Of a stretch of 64,000 bases of DNA, positions 10,753 to 21,104 are shown one piece after another. Made by a program: the position numbers and the translations under genes. This DNA is from Deroplatys truncata (lineage: Eukaryota; Arthropoda; Insecta; Mantodea; Mantidae): assembly GCA_030765065.1 (NCBI GenBank), contig CM060979.1, positions 15,963,001 to 16,027,000 on the forward strand. The letters are read 5' to 3'. The notes beneath the pieces were generated by a model, which worked only from the letters and a program-made list of their open reading frames with translations, was not told where the DNA came from and ran no database searches. The first letter of the stretch is position 1. Every line of letters begins with the position of its first letter.

Positions 10753-11253
10753 GTATGAGTCCTGCCTTTTTGGTCTTATAAATACTAAAAAGGTTGGTTG
10801 CTGATCATGTGATACATCGAATCTTCTTATTTAGCCGATATAACCTGTTCAGTGATACAGAGGTATCCCCCTCAAATGGACAAACCTTTAAAAGTTACCA
10901 CAGAATGGAGGTATAACTTATAGCGGGAACTATGATATATAGGGAACACAAATGTAATAGGAATAAGCTAAGATTGTAACATATATGTAAAATGTGAAGC
11001 TAGCTAGCCGTGAGAAGAGAAACAGGCAGGTAGAAAGGGGTTTAGAGTTGGCAACACAGCTAAACAGTCACAGGCACGGAGAGAGATAGCAATAAGATGG
11101 AAAGAGAGGGAGAGAGATTTTGACACCTTGGAAATCCCAAACTTGTCAAGACTGCAGATTTGGAGGCAAATTTCTCATAGCACGCTTAGGGGAGAACCAA
11201 TAACAGTAAAGATTAGAAAAGAGCTAGGCGAACTTAGCGTTCCCCCAAGCGGG

Positions 11254-11260
11254 TATAAAA
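11254..11260 (+). promoter_or_regulatory. Possible TATA box of an unidentified element
   Basis: TATAAAA is followed by a CACGTG E-box and AGCTCACGGGTCTATTC about 25 nt on. It may mark an old LTR or TE promoter (about 10976-11440). There is no matching partner or clear boundary, so this is tentative. Confidence 0.25.
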
Positions 11261-11715
11261 GCGCACACGTGCAGAGCTCACGGGTCTATTCGTTTTCATC
11301 TGGTCCCGAAGAAGAGATAACCATTCACGCCATATTTGTGGCGATGCGTGTGAAATTAGATATAGGAGACATAACTAGGCTTGGGGAGGTAAATTGTTGA
11401 AGATAGGCCCCTTTGCAGTACATACAGGTTTTAAAACACGGCTAGCGGCGACACAAAACAGTATCATCACAATGCAATAAATTAAAGTTCGAGTCATATG
11501 GAGTTTCATTTCGTCTACCGTCACCACACCCTGAAAAGAGTTTAGAAATAGGGCAACACACAAGTGTGCTAGGCTTGAATTACAGGAACCAGCCATCAAC
11601 AGCTCCAAGAAAGAAAGAAGGAAGACGACGCCACGAGGAGGTCCGTCGCAAACTGACTTTGTGTATTTCAGTTACTGCCCCCATCTCCAAATGAAACACA
11701 CCGCTAGTCCAGAGT

Positions 11716-12185
11716 TACGAGGGTCACGCTGAAAGTCATGAGCAACGTTTTGCTATGAATCTTAATTTTTATTTTTTAGACAAACCATGTAATCTACAGA
11801 CTTTTTAGCATAGTCTCCATTTCTTTGCACACGTTTTCCACATCGTTCTGTGAGTTTGAAGACACTCTTAGGACAGAAGTTCATGCCGCCTGCCCGAAGA
11901 CACTGATGTACCTCTTTCAGAATTCTTCAGCGTCTCGTTTCCGGCTCATAATGATGGAACCAACTTTCATCGCCTCTCACAGTACTTATAAAAAAACTCA
12001 TCTCCTTTGTTTCGAAATCTCTGAAGAAAGCTTTAGATTATGGTTCTTCTAGGAACATTGTGGACTTCGGTCAATAAACTTGGAATCAACGGGCAGAACC
12101 ATTTCGATAACCCAAGATTTGAATGATTTCCTGCACTGTCAAGCTTTGCTGCAATTTCATTCACAGTGGCACGTCTGTGTTCTCT
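11716..12185 (-). pseudogene. Internally deleted mariner remnant
   Basis: Left end TACGAGGGTCACGCTGAAAG is a mariner-type terminal repeat. Minus-strand translation gives REHRRATVNEIAAKLDSAGN, then STVRGDESWFHHYEPETRR (first catalytic D region), then directly the C-terminal CGKRVQRNGDYAKKSVDYM piece. The middle of the transposase, with the second and third aspartates, is missing. A SINE begins at about 12192, so the right terminal repeat is lost or displaced. Confidence 0.7.
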
Positions 12186-12191
12186 AAACGA

Positions 12192-12430
12192 CAGAGATGG
12201 CACCGCGATAACGTGTGAAACTCGCGTTCGGGAGGTCCTGGATTCCATTCCCGTTGGGCCGGTCGGTCACTGCGTCCATGGGGTTTTTCGTGGTTTCCCA
12301 GAATTGGGTAGGGGGATGCTGGAGTGATTTCCCTTCTACCATGAATTTCCTGTCCGTCATTTGCTTTCATCTGTTTCGCCTCATTTGTTTCAGAGTTGTA
12401 GGCCCAGGCGACGGCGGTTGGTCCGTTGGG
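12192..12430 (+). mobile_element. tRNA-derived SINE fragment
   Basis: GAGATGGCACCGCGATAACG plus a B-box-like GGATTCCATTCCCG form a tRNA-like head, followed by GGTTTTTCGTGGTTTCCCAG and a pyrimidine-rich body. It abuts the mariner remnant. Related in layout to 6547-6740. Confidence 0.5.
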
Positions 12431-12599
12431 GTAGACAATCAAACTTATCCAGCATTTGACTTCGCTTTCCAGTAACACATTTTTCATTTTGCCGCCTTAC
12501 GAGGCTGCCACTTTTCAGCATCCCAACCTGCATCGGCTTTGTTTTCGGATGCCTTCCCTTATAAATACCAAAAAGAGCCTTCCTATATAACTCGAGAAG

Positions 12600-12675
12600 A
12601 AAGAGAGATATTGGTAGACCCCAAAGAAGATGGACTTCGCCTAAACCCGGAAGAAGAAGAAAAAGAATAAAGACT
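12600..12675 (+). mobile_element. LINE 3' end fragment
   Basis: Translates as DIGRPQRRWTSPKPGRRRK, the GRPxxRW ending typical of many insect LINEs, followed by a (GAA)n-like tail ending AAAAAGAATAAAG. Confidence 0.5.
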
Positions 12676-14235
12676 TCCCTTGGGACTGCTGAAGCCCCTT
12701 TCCTTCCTGGATGGTCTCGTCGTCTATTCTCGGGACCGTCCAGGTTAAGGCAGAGCTAGCCGGTGCCACGTCGCCAGGATCTGGTCTCCCTTTGACACGT
12801 TGAAAGCTCAAAGCGCCCACTATGGCCTACGTGCAGTGCTGTGCTGCAGTTACCGAGGCCCCGCCTTCTTTACTACGGGTATTACCTTGTAAATTCTGAC
12901 TCCTCTAGTCAATTCATCAACTCTTTCCTTGTTGCGTACCGTGGAGGTCGACCGCCCCTGTTCCCATCTCCTAACACTGCTGGTACCCATGCGCCCTGAA
13001 GAACTGATTCACGCCATACTTCACCCTATTCCAACTCACAGTTCATCCCTCACCCTCTACCCTGAATACCCAAGGGCGTAAGCAGGGCCTCGGCCATGCT
13101 TGCGTCCTCACTGGCTTAGGCCCCTGTGGTCGGCTAATATATTTCTTTTCATGATTACGTAGATGTAACATGTGGTATTGCCTCATTTCCAACCGAATTC
13201 CTTTCTTTTCCTTCTTCTATTCTTCCTACCAGTGGGGGAGTATTTAGTGGGTATGGCCAACTACTGGCGAGTCCCACATTAACAGCTCCGACTCCCATCG
13301 GGGCTGTGGTTAGCACATAACTGTGTTTTTCTCCTCCAATCGAAAAAAAGGAGTCAGTCAATCGAGTTGAGTTGATTTGTGATGTTCAGTAAGAGAGACT
13401 ATTAAGAACTGGTCCAAAGTGGAACATCATAAAACCTGCCTTAACACTCTAGGAAACAAACATGTAAACTATTTAATAGAAAACCATGCAAGAAAGTTTA
13501 CTTAAATGTAACAGACTTTAGCTGAGAACAATTGTTACAGGAAAAATTTCACAAATACATTGCCTTAGGTCAGAGATAGACCGACAATGAACACACAATG
13601 CATCATTAAATCCCAAATCTCTTCAGGAGATCAAAGATCGTTAAGGAGTGTTGAGAAGCTCTGGTAAGACTAGCGGAATGCAATAGACCTCCTTTAACAT
13701 TGGTTTCTGGCCACATTGGAATGATTGCAAATTGAAATGCACACAGGCTGGCTAAAATGGGAAGGCCCACTCCATTTATAGGACCAGAACCTGTGTTGAG
13801 CATTACCAGATAAATGATAAGGGCAGTTCTATTAGACTGGATTCAAAGACAGAATACTGGAAACATCCAGGAACAAAGATATGGAAAGTTAATGAAGCGA
13901 CAACCGTGTCTTAGAACTACTGTAGTCTTTAAATTAAGTAGGAAGCAGACGAGGCTCATGACTGGTCATGGGAATTGAAAAGAAAACCCTGGAAGTGAAT
14001 CGATTTGGAGCTGTTATTCCAAATGAGATTGACCTAGCAGAAATCTAATCTATGGACTCTTGAGACTTAAGCGTTTAGGGAGGTGATGATTAGAAGAAAC
14101 AGGGAGGAAACCGTACAAAAAAACCTAAGGTTTCAGTGCTGGCAGGTAGGGGCATGATCCTCCTGTTCATCTTCCTGTGAAACCTCTAATCTAAGACATA
14201 CAGCCACCATGTTACTTCCCGGAAGAGATACTTAC
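12676..14235. other. Unassigned intronic region
   Basis: No repeat family, terminal repeat or coding exon recognised. The right end carries the splice donor of the Lim1 linker exon (GTAAGT read on the minus strand from 14235). Confidence 0.4.
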
Positions 14236-14472
14236 CTTGGTCCTCCGAGTCGTCTTGCCCGGTTTTACTGTCGTTGTTGAGGGGTCCCCCAACAAGAGGC
14301 CCGATGTCCCCCGGTGCTAACGAGTTGTTGTTGGTCTCGGGGGCAGAAGGATGCACCGTTCCCGGGTGGTGGTGTTTGAGGGTACCTCCCGCGCTCCCAG
14401 GTGTTGTCGCCGTCGTGCTCGTGCTGTTGTCGTCGTCGTCCTCGTCGTCCGTACCCGACCCCAGCAGAGAAT
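14236..14472 (-). CDS. Lim1: Lim1 (Lhx1/5-type) LIM-homeobox gene, linker exon between LIM domains and homeodomain
   Basis: This 237-bp exon is open only in the frame matching its splice phases. It encodes SLLGSGTDDEDDDDNSTSTT, then a Gly/His/Pro/Asn-rich stretch and ends NDSKTGQDDSEDQ plus the first G of a split codon. Joined to the 2371-2588 exon this reads ...[15 protein letters not shown], an acidic, serine-rich linker as found between LIM2 and the homeodomain of Lhx1/5. The acceptor is TTTTGATCAACAG before 14472; the donor is GTAAGT. The first two bases (AT) complete a codon started on an upstream exon to the right. The exon is GC-rich, unlike its AT-rich surroundings. No LIM zinc-finger (CxxC) exon is visible up to 64000, so the upstream intron is probably longer than 49 kb. 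Confidence 0.8.
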
Positions 14473-14609
14473 CTGTTGATCAAAATAACACTCTTTATGA
14501 TAACGTCGAATTAATCCATCTTAAAGCATCATTTAGTAAGAAAATTGCAACAGAATTAGAGAAACATCAATAGTTTGAAAATAACATCATTAATGCAGTA
14601 GTTGTCACT

Positions 14610-15444
14610 TGAGGCAGTATTTTTAACACTTAAATGATTTCAGTCTATAATTAGACTGTCTATAATATATAAATTCAGTAACAACCCGCCTTGAAGCAAT
14701 ATGTGTAAGTAACAATATATAAAAAATCTGATGTGTTACACTCACATGACTTTCCCTACTCTTGTACAATCTAATTTTATAAACGCCTATTCTCCATATG
14801 CTTCATGTTAATCGAGATATCGAGCTGTCAATCTTATTGGTAATATTCATGTAGATGCAAGGGGAATATGGTAGCTTTTAAGCGATAGTCAAATATTTTA
14901 ACGCTGGTTGCTATGTGGAGTATTCCATTCTCTTTGCATTACCAGGACAAAAAAAATGAATAACAAATTTGAGAAAAAGTAAAAGTATTGGAAAATTTAA
15001 GGAAATAACAAGCAAATTCTCGAAAACGGTTCACTCAACAAAAGAAATGTATATGACATAAGTTGTGTATTTTAACGCGATCTACATTTTTTGTGTAGTA
15101 AAATTTTGTCTATCTCTTATGGTTTACCAGTTATGCAAAAGTCGTTCACAATGAAGAATACTTTTGGAGACATTCCCAGAAAATTCGAGATATACATTTC
15201 ATTTCTCATGACATTATCTTAAACATATGATATTTTCATCAAAATCGTTAGAGCCATTTTTGAGAAAATTAAAATTTTCGAAAAATCTTCCATGTAAAGG
15301 GTAGTCTGGGGTGGGGGGATTTTCTTGAAAACCTTCGTGTCGCATCTCTGGAAGATACTGAACCTAAATACCAAGTTTGGTGCTTATCCAACTGTTCGTT
15401 TTTGAGTTATGCTGTTCACAGACACACACACACACAGACACACA

Positions 15445-15489
<45 letters not shown>

Positions 15490-16387
15490 ACACACGGACA
15501 TGTTTCCAAAAATGCTTTTTTTGGATTCAGGAGGTCTCAAAACATGTATTTCCGGTGAAATCTCGGTATCGAATTTTTGGGTGGAATGCAATACTTCCCC
15601 TACTTACTATACGTAGTAGAGAAAGTAAAAATGTACATTACAGTCATTGTATATGTTTATATTATTGTATACATGTGTAATAATGTTATGTGAATGTATT
15701 GCGTAATTTAATAATGTCGGAGCTGTGAGAATAATAAGTTAAAATTTGCTAGCAATGAGGTAACCTTGAGGCAATAATGGATTTGAAAGTTTAATAATGC
15801 TACTTGTGATTCTTGGAAAAATAATGTAACTTTTGTGACAGTTTATAAAATAGACAATCAACACCAGAAAAAGTTTTAGTTAAATGAAGGTATTCTATTG
15901 GACTAGCATTAGCCAATCAGAAACTAAAATGGAGCAAAATTTACAAATTCAAAAGCCAGTTGCTTGTAGACAGTGCTCCTAACCGGACGCGAGTTACGTC
16001 CTCGAGAAATTTAATGCGTATTCAGTGTGAGACGAAAATAGTTTACGTGTTAAAAAGTGCAAATAATTAACAAAAGAATCTCACAGCTCTCTATATCAGA
16101 GAAGTGTTATTTAAATCGTATCAAGTATTAATAAAAGGAGTGAAGTAAAATTATAATCTGTGTAAGCCTACATTCTTCAGTCGCACCACTCCCTGCTAAG
16201 ACATTCATGTCTCTAAAAAAAATATCAATACTGACGCAGCAGAGGCAAACATAAATATATCATATTTAAAGAAACAGTCAAAATTACAAAGTTAATGTTT
16301 TCTAAACTTGAGGCAAAAGCCACCGGAAACTTGTTACCATACGTGCGGTTGCAACTACTTCAAGTGCGGCTCCCCAACAGTCGAAAT
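14610..16387 (+). mobile_element. Family B LTR-like repeat with nested RC-1
   Basis: Starts TGAGGCAGTATTTTTAACAC. It includes an AT-rich U3-like part, TTTATAAAATAG near 15843, a conserved CTAACCGGACGCGAG stretch with GTCCTCGAG, CTCACAGCTCTCTATATCAG and AATAAAAGGAGTG, and continues into CGCAGCAGAGGCAAACA and a CGGTTGCAACTACTTCAAG block. The same order recurs at 24307-26086 (+), 30158-31108 (+) and 40716-42406 (-). The TATA, leader and polyA-like order suggests an LTR plus leader, but no coding part was found. An RC-1 copy splits it at an A-run. Confidence 0.7.
14727..15628 (+). mobile_element. RC-1 element, full-length young copy (reference description)
   Basis: RC-1 consensus layout, 5' to 3': TCTGATGTGTTACACTCACA; ACTTTCTCTACT (5' inverted repeat, about 22 nt inside the end, here with one change); about 300 bp of conserved AT-rich sequence including GCTTTAAGCGATAGTCAAA; the internal palindrome CTACATTTTTTGTGTAG; a conserved block GGGGTGGGGGATTTTCTTGA; a (CA)n tract (about 30 units here); TCCGGTGAAATCTCGGTATC; the hairpin TACTATACGTAGTA; and AGTAGAGAAAGTAA, whose first 12 bases are the inverted partner at the very 3' end. 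There is no coding capacity. The one-sided inverted repeat, 3' hairpin about 10 nt from the end, internal microsatellite and insertion in A-runs resemble non-autonomous Helitron/Helentron (HINE) elements; this class assignment is inference. It splits a family B repeat; the uninterrupted site is visible at 25270-25285. Confidence 0.85.
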
Positions 16388-16505
16388 GATTTTTACGCCC
16401 GAAAAATCCGTCGCCTTCCGCCGGGTTTGAACCCGCGACCTCGGGAACCGTCTTCCGTGTGTGTCTCACATTCAAGAAGTCCTGAATTCGAACTCGGTTA
16501 GAGCG
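16388..16505 (-). mobile_element. SINE-C fragment (tRNA-like head only)
   Basis: Reverse complement reads ...AGGTCGCGGGTTCAAACCCG followed by GCGGAAGGCGACGGATTTTT, the head of SINE-C. The body is missing; family B sequence adjoins on the left. Confidence 0.6.
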
Positions 16506-17567
16506 AGTTAGCTGGATAAGGGTTTTTTTTCGGGGATTACCCCAGTCGTTCATTAACCCTCCGATATGACTTTTCGGGTTAAAGCATACTAAACATCAAG
16601 CATAAAAGAAAATTGAAATACAAGTTTTTGTGACGTTAATCATTTCCGAAATATTCTTCGTCCTCAGTTTGAATTTTCAGAAACTTATAATTTTTCAAGG
16701 GGCATGTCGCTATTCGTTTTTTCTCGATCTCATGCAAAGAGCCTGAAATTTCAAAGCCATTACACATCGACCCGCTTTTTAAAGCAAGAAGTAGATAGAA
16801 GCATAGGCTTTTTAAGTAGAACAAGTAGAAAAGTCGGTGAGTGCAACATAACACATGTTTTTAAGACCATAGAGGCCTGGAATCACTTGAAATGTTTTGA
16901 ACGTAGTTGTATTAAGGGATGGCAAATATTTGATGGAATATTTTGCAAATATTAAGTGCTTCCTAGATAAACCACCGACCACAAAGGTACACACACAGGT
17001 GAACACCTTTCACTGTATAACTATTGGAATGCTACACGACCTGTCAACATCAGCATCCCCATCAACTATACCACATTGTTGATAAGCCAGCAGGTGGCCA
17101 GCGTAACGTCATGATTGCCAAACACCATGCCGGTGATGTAATGTTTGTTTTCACATGCTCATCTATTTTTTACACGACTCCATCTTGCCCTGACGGTGCA
17201 TCATGGAGGATGTGGGAGAGAGCCTATCATTCTTGACCTGTCGGTCCGTCTTGCAGGAAGATATGCGAGAAGTAGAAGTTGAGCGTGATGGAAAACGCCG
17301 AGCTGTATGTTATATTATGAAATATTCATAACCCCCTCTTCTTTTTCTTCTCGCTGGAAGTCTTCAACAGCCGCACTTGAAGAAAAGAACCGCACAGTTC
17401 ATGCATTTTCTATTTTACGTTACAAAGAGCGTGCCCCAGCCCTTTTTTCTAGAGTCTGCGCGGTCTAAAGAAACCTTGAAGCAGGAGCAAGCGACTATGT
17501 TGCATGGTATTCAGTCAATAACAGTGGAGAAGAATATCTATGGAAATTGTTTTATCAGCTACGTGTT
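16506..17567. other. Unassigned region (Lim1 upstream intron)
   Basis: Several short open frames, none with a recognisable domain; no terminal repeats. Confidence 0.4.
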
Positions 17568-17605
<38 letters not shown>

Positions 17606-17606
17606 A
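17568..17606. repeat. (ATC)n microsatellite
   Basis: Thirteen ATC units. Confidence 0.95.
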
Positions 17607-17697
17607 GGGTTTAGACTATGCACACTGTTCCGGAGAAGTCACAGATGGATTCCATCTTCTAAGGCGCCGGCCAGCATCTTGTTTTCTTCTCGTTTTT

Positions 17698-17732
17698 TAC
17701 TTTCTCTACTACGTATCATTTTTGGAAACATA

Positions 17733-17780
<48 letters not shown>

Positions 17781-18471
17781 TGTGAACAGCATAACTCAGA
17801 AACGAAGAGTCGGATAAACACCAAACTTGGTATTTAGCTTCAGTACCTTCCAGAGATGCGACACGAAGGTTTTCAAGAAAATCCCCCCACCCCAGACTAC
17901 CCTTTACATGGAACATTTTTCGAAAATTTTAATTTTCTCAAAAACGGATCTAACGATGTTGATTAAAATATCATATGTTTAAGATATTTTCATGACAAAT
18001 CAAATGTATATCTCGAATTTTCTGGGAATGTCTCCAAAAGTATTCTTCACTGTGAACGACTTTTGCATAACTGGCAAACCATAAGAGATAGACAAAATTT
18101 TACTACACAAAAAATGTAGATCGCGTTAAAATACACAATTTATGTCATATACATTTTTTGTTGTTGAGTGAACTATTTTGGAGAAATTGCTTGTTATTCC
18201 ATTAAATTTTTCAATACTTATACTTTTTCTCAAATGGGAATTCGTTATTCATTTTTTTTGTCCTGGTAATGTAAAGAGAATGGAATACTGCACATAGCAA
18301 CCAGCTCTTAAATATTTGACTATCGCTTAAAGCCTAGCAATTCCCCTTGCATCTACAAGAAAATTAGCAATAAGATTAACATCTCGATTTAGATGAAGCA
18401 TATGGAGAATAAGCGTTTGTAAAAATAGTTTGTACAAGAGTAGAGAAAGTATGTGAGTGTAACATATCAGA
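17698..18471 (-). mobile_element. RC-1 element, young copy with 3' internal deletion
   Basis: Begins on the left at the 3' terminus (TTACTTTCTCTACTACGTAT) and ends on the right near TAACATATCAGA. About 110 bp between the hairpin and the (GT)n tract are missing, joining CTACGTATC to ATTTTTGGAAACAT. Confidence 0.85.
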
Positions 18472-18486
18472 ATATTTTTGTGTATA

Positions 18487-19152
18487 GCGCGTTTCCATCC
18501 ATAAATTTATGTATTTAGTTTTTACAAAATTGTATAAAATTCCTTCCGAATGAAGATAATTTCACATTCTGTTCCTAGAGAATTCAATATACACGTCTTA
18601 TTCGTTACATAAATATCCTAAATGTATGGTAAAAAACTGAAAGTAAGGAATTCTTGTATGATAATGGATGTAAATTTCGTTGGAAAGAAACTTTAATAAT
18701 TCTATAAACGACATTGTTAAGATGAAGAAACAAACGTAATTGTTAAAGAGATGTGCATTCCTGAATCCCTTGAGTTCTTTACTACATGTGACAGTTGCAG
18801 AGAAAATACACCTTTAACCAATTCGTCCCTAACATCCGAAACGTCTCAAACATTAAAGTATTTAAATGTCCAACGTATTTCTGTTTAGGTTAGTTTAATG
18901 ATAAAATACATAAAACCAACTGCACATAAGCTATACATGTATTTTGTTACCTAAAATAAACGTCCCGTAGTATAAGAAACTGTTATATTCTGATTTAATT
19001 TCTCTATTACTTAATTATAGAAAATAGAAGAAGCGTTGCACCCACAATTTTGATTCCGAGATTTTACATGAAATACATACTGTCAGACTCCCTGAATCCA
19101 AATAAAAAGCAGTTTTAGAAAAGGTAATGTAAATTCCTCCCCATCTCAAAGC
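18487..19152. mobile_element. Old RC-1 remnants
   Basis: 18487-18626 resembles the palindrome-to-ATTCCTTCCGAATGAAG part of the old subfamily on the plus strand. 19005-19152 resembles the 3' end on the minus strand (TTCCGAGATTTTACATG) and is interrupted at 19153 by a mariner-type MITE. The middle, 18627-19004, is unassigned. Confidence 0.5.
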
Positions 19153-19799
19153 TACGAGGAGCGTCCAATAAGTAAGTTTCCCTATTTTATAAAGAAACAT
19201 TACACGCAATTGATCATGTTGAATTAATTTTATTTATATTGTACAATCCTTTCGTTACTTTTCTGCATAGTCAACATGTTTTTCCAAGCATTTTTGGTGG
19301 CGTGATAGTTCTGATTGATCTCCGCCACGGTGTTAAAGTGCTTACCTCCAAAATGACCTTTGAGTCAGGGGTACATGTGAATATCACTTGGGAAAAGATC
19401 TGGTGAATATGAAGGATGCGAGAAAACTTCCCAGTTGAATCTTCTGAGCTCCGCCTGGGTCAAGATTCAACTTGGACGTTTCCTCGCATCCTCCGTATTC
19501 ACCGGAGCTTGCCCCAAGTGATTTTCACATGTTCCTCCAACTCAAAGGTTAGCACTTTTAACACCAATGATGAAGTCAAATCAGTGAACAGCTAGTTGCG
19601 AGCACAGGACCCGACCTGGTACAACACTGGCTTGGAAAAACTTGTGTCACGTCCCCAATAATGCTTGCAAAAACGTGTTGACTGTGTATAAAAGTAACAG
19701 AAGGATTGTATAATATAAATAAAATTAATTCAACATGATCAATTGTGTGTAATGTTTTTCTATGAACTAGGGAAACTTACTTATTGGACGATCCTCGTA
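19153..19799. mobile_element. Foldback mariner MITE, copy 1
   Basis: Terminal repeats TACGAGGAGCGTCCAATAAG and its near-perfect inverse ending at 19799, bounded by TA. The arms extend far beyond normal mariner terminal repeats: most of the left half is the reverse complement of the right half, including a segment coding for a mariner C-terminus, and the halves meet at AGTTGAATCTT ... AAGATTCAACT around 19432-19471. It is inserted in an old RC-1 remnant. Confidence 0.85.
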
Positions 19800-20190
19800 C
19801 AGTTTAAATTTTGTTGTTGTTGAGAAATGGCTCCTGCGATCTGATTAAAGATATTAGCATGACAAATAATGTATGTGCATTTCTTAAATTTTCTAGAATT
19901 AGCTTCTGACATCATTTTAATCTAAAGGATTTTTGTTTAATTGGTAAACCGTAAGAGATGGACAAAATCTTTCTCTACAAAAACCACAGATCTGGATAAA
20001 TCACACAATTTATGTGAATTATTTATTTCTGGAGTTAAACATTTCAGAGATATTCCTTGTTATTGGTTTGAATTTCCAAATAATTTCTTAAATTCATTTT
20101 TTCTCGCGGTCATGCAAAGAACATGGAATTTCAAATCCAACACATGGCTACAAACTCATTAAAAATCTGACTATCCGACTGCAACGAAAT
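19800..20190 (-). mobile_element. Old RC-1 remnant
   Basis: Minus-strand internal RC-1 sequence: the palindrome region around TTTCTCTACAAAAACCACAG and AACACATGGCTACAAACTC correspond to the old-subfamily order, heavily diverged. Confidence 0.5.
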
Positions 20191-20437
20191 GTGTAAATGG
20201 GAATTGAGAGTTTATCTCTATAATCAAGAAGCAGATATAATAAGCTTTCGAAATGTTCCCTTAAAGACACATACGCATTACTCCCCCTTTTCTCACAGTT
20301 TTATATCATCATCTTCAAGGTTTAGACCTCGTTTAAAATCCGTTCCGTCCCCATTAATCAAACTCGTCCCTGCATCTACGTCTTGGTTTTCCTATATTCC
20401 GTTTCTCTAATGGTTTGTATTCTGTTAATATTTTTAT
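20191..20437. other. Unassigned region
   Basis: No repeat or coding signal recognised. Confidence 0.3.
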
Positions 20438-20628
20438 TTTCTCTACTACGAACAGTAAGTAGGTGAAGTATTGCATTTCACCCAAAAATTCGATACCGAG
20501 ATTTGAGGCTCCTTAATCCAAATAAAAAACTTTTGGAAACATGTTTATGTGTGTGTACGTGTCTATGAACACCATAACTCAAAAACGAAAAGTCTGATAA
20601 ATATTAAACTTGGTATTTAGATTCAGAT

Positions 20629-20970
20629 GGCGGCGCCGTGGCCGAGTGGTTAGACCGCTCGCCTCCCACCTAGGCGGCCCGGGTTCAATCCCAGGGACCT
20701 GCATGTGGGATTTGTGGTGGACGAAGCGGCGACTGGGCGGGTTTTCTCCGGGTTCTCCGGTTTTCCCCGTCATCACCTTTCCTTTCATCCATTTCACCAA
20801 CATTTCGTTTCATCTACTTCCTTCATCCCATACCAGGCATCGGGCTGATCACCCATCCTGGATACTCTGTCTGATCCATGAGTGTCTGCTCCTCGACGGG
20901 CACACGCTTGTAAGTCCTGGGGGGTGTAAGTCCTACATAAGAGGAGGGTAAACAGATAATGAATGAATGA
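20629..20970 (+). mobile_element. SINE-A copy 1
   Basis: tRNA-like head GGCGCCGTGGCCGAGTGGTT (A box) with B box GGGTTCAATCCCAGGGACC, resembling a type II tRNA start; then TTTGTGGTGGACGAAGCGGC, TTTCTCCGGGTTCTCCGG, a pyrimidine-rich body and a (GAAT)n tail. The second copy at 37592-37978 is the same but longer in the middle. Confidence 0.85.
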
Positions 20971-21104
20971 ATATCTTCCAAAGATGCAACCCGAAGATTT
21001 TCAACAGAATCACCTTACTCCAAACTGCACTTTACATGGAACACTTTATAAATTTTGATTAAAATACCATATACCAAGATTTACATGACAAATAAAATGT
21101 TTAT

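Larger units (their letters stand above)
2589..14235 (-). other. Lim1: Lim1 intron (11,647 bp)
   Basis: Bounded by the donor GTAAGT of the linker exon and the acceptor TTTCATCAG of the homeodomain exon. The phases agree: the upstream exon leaves G and the downstream exon supplies GT. It contains a DD40D Tc1/mariner element, a LINE split by an LTR-like repeat, two mariner elements, several SINEs and one RC-1 copy. Stretches with no identified content are 2589-3053, 6741-7430, 9494-10498, 10753-11715 (apart from the weak promoter noted) and 12673-14235. Confidence 0.8.

Noticed and set aside
14265..14483. Minus-strand open frame starting MINRFSAGVGYG
   Set aside because: It is an out-of-frame shadow of the Lim1 linker exon; the frame supported by splice phase reads SLLGSGTDDEDDDDN.
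15377..15680. Open frames rich in HTHTHT or VCVCVC
   Set aside because: They are translations of the RC-1 CA/GT tract and change frame with repeat length between copies; the same applies to frames at 17547, 24286, 34692, 35237 and 35595.
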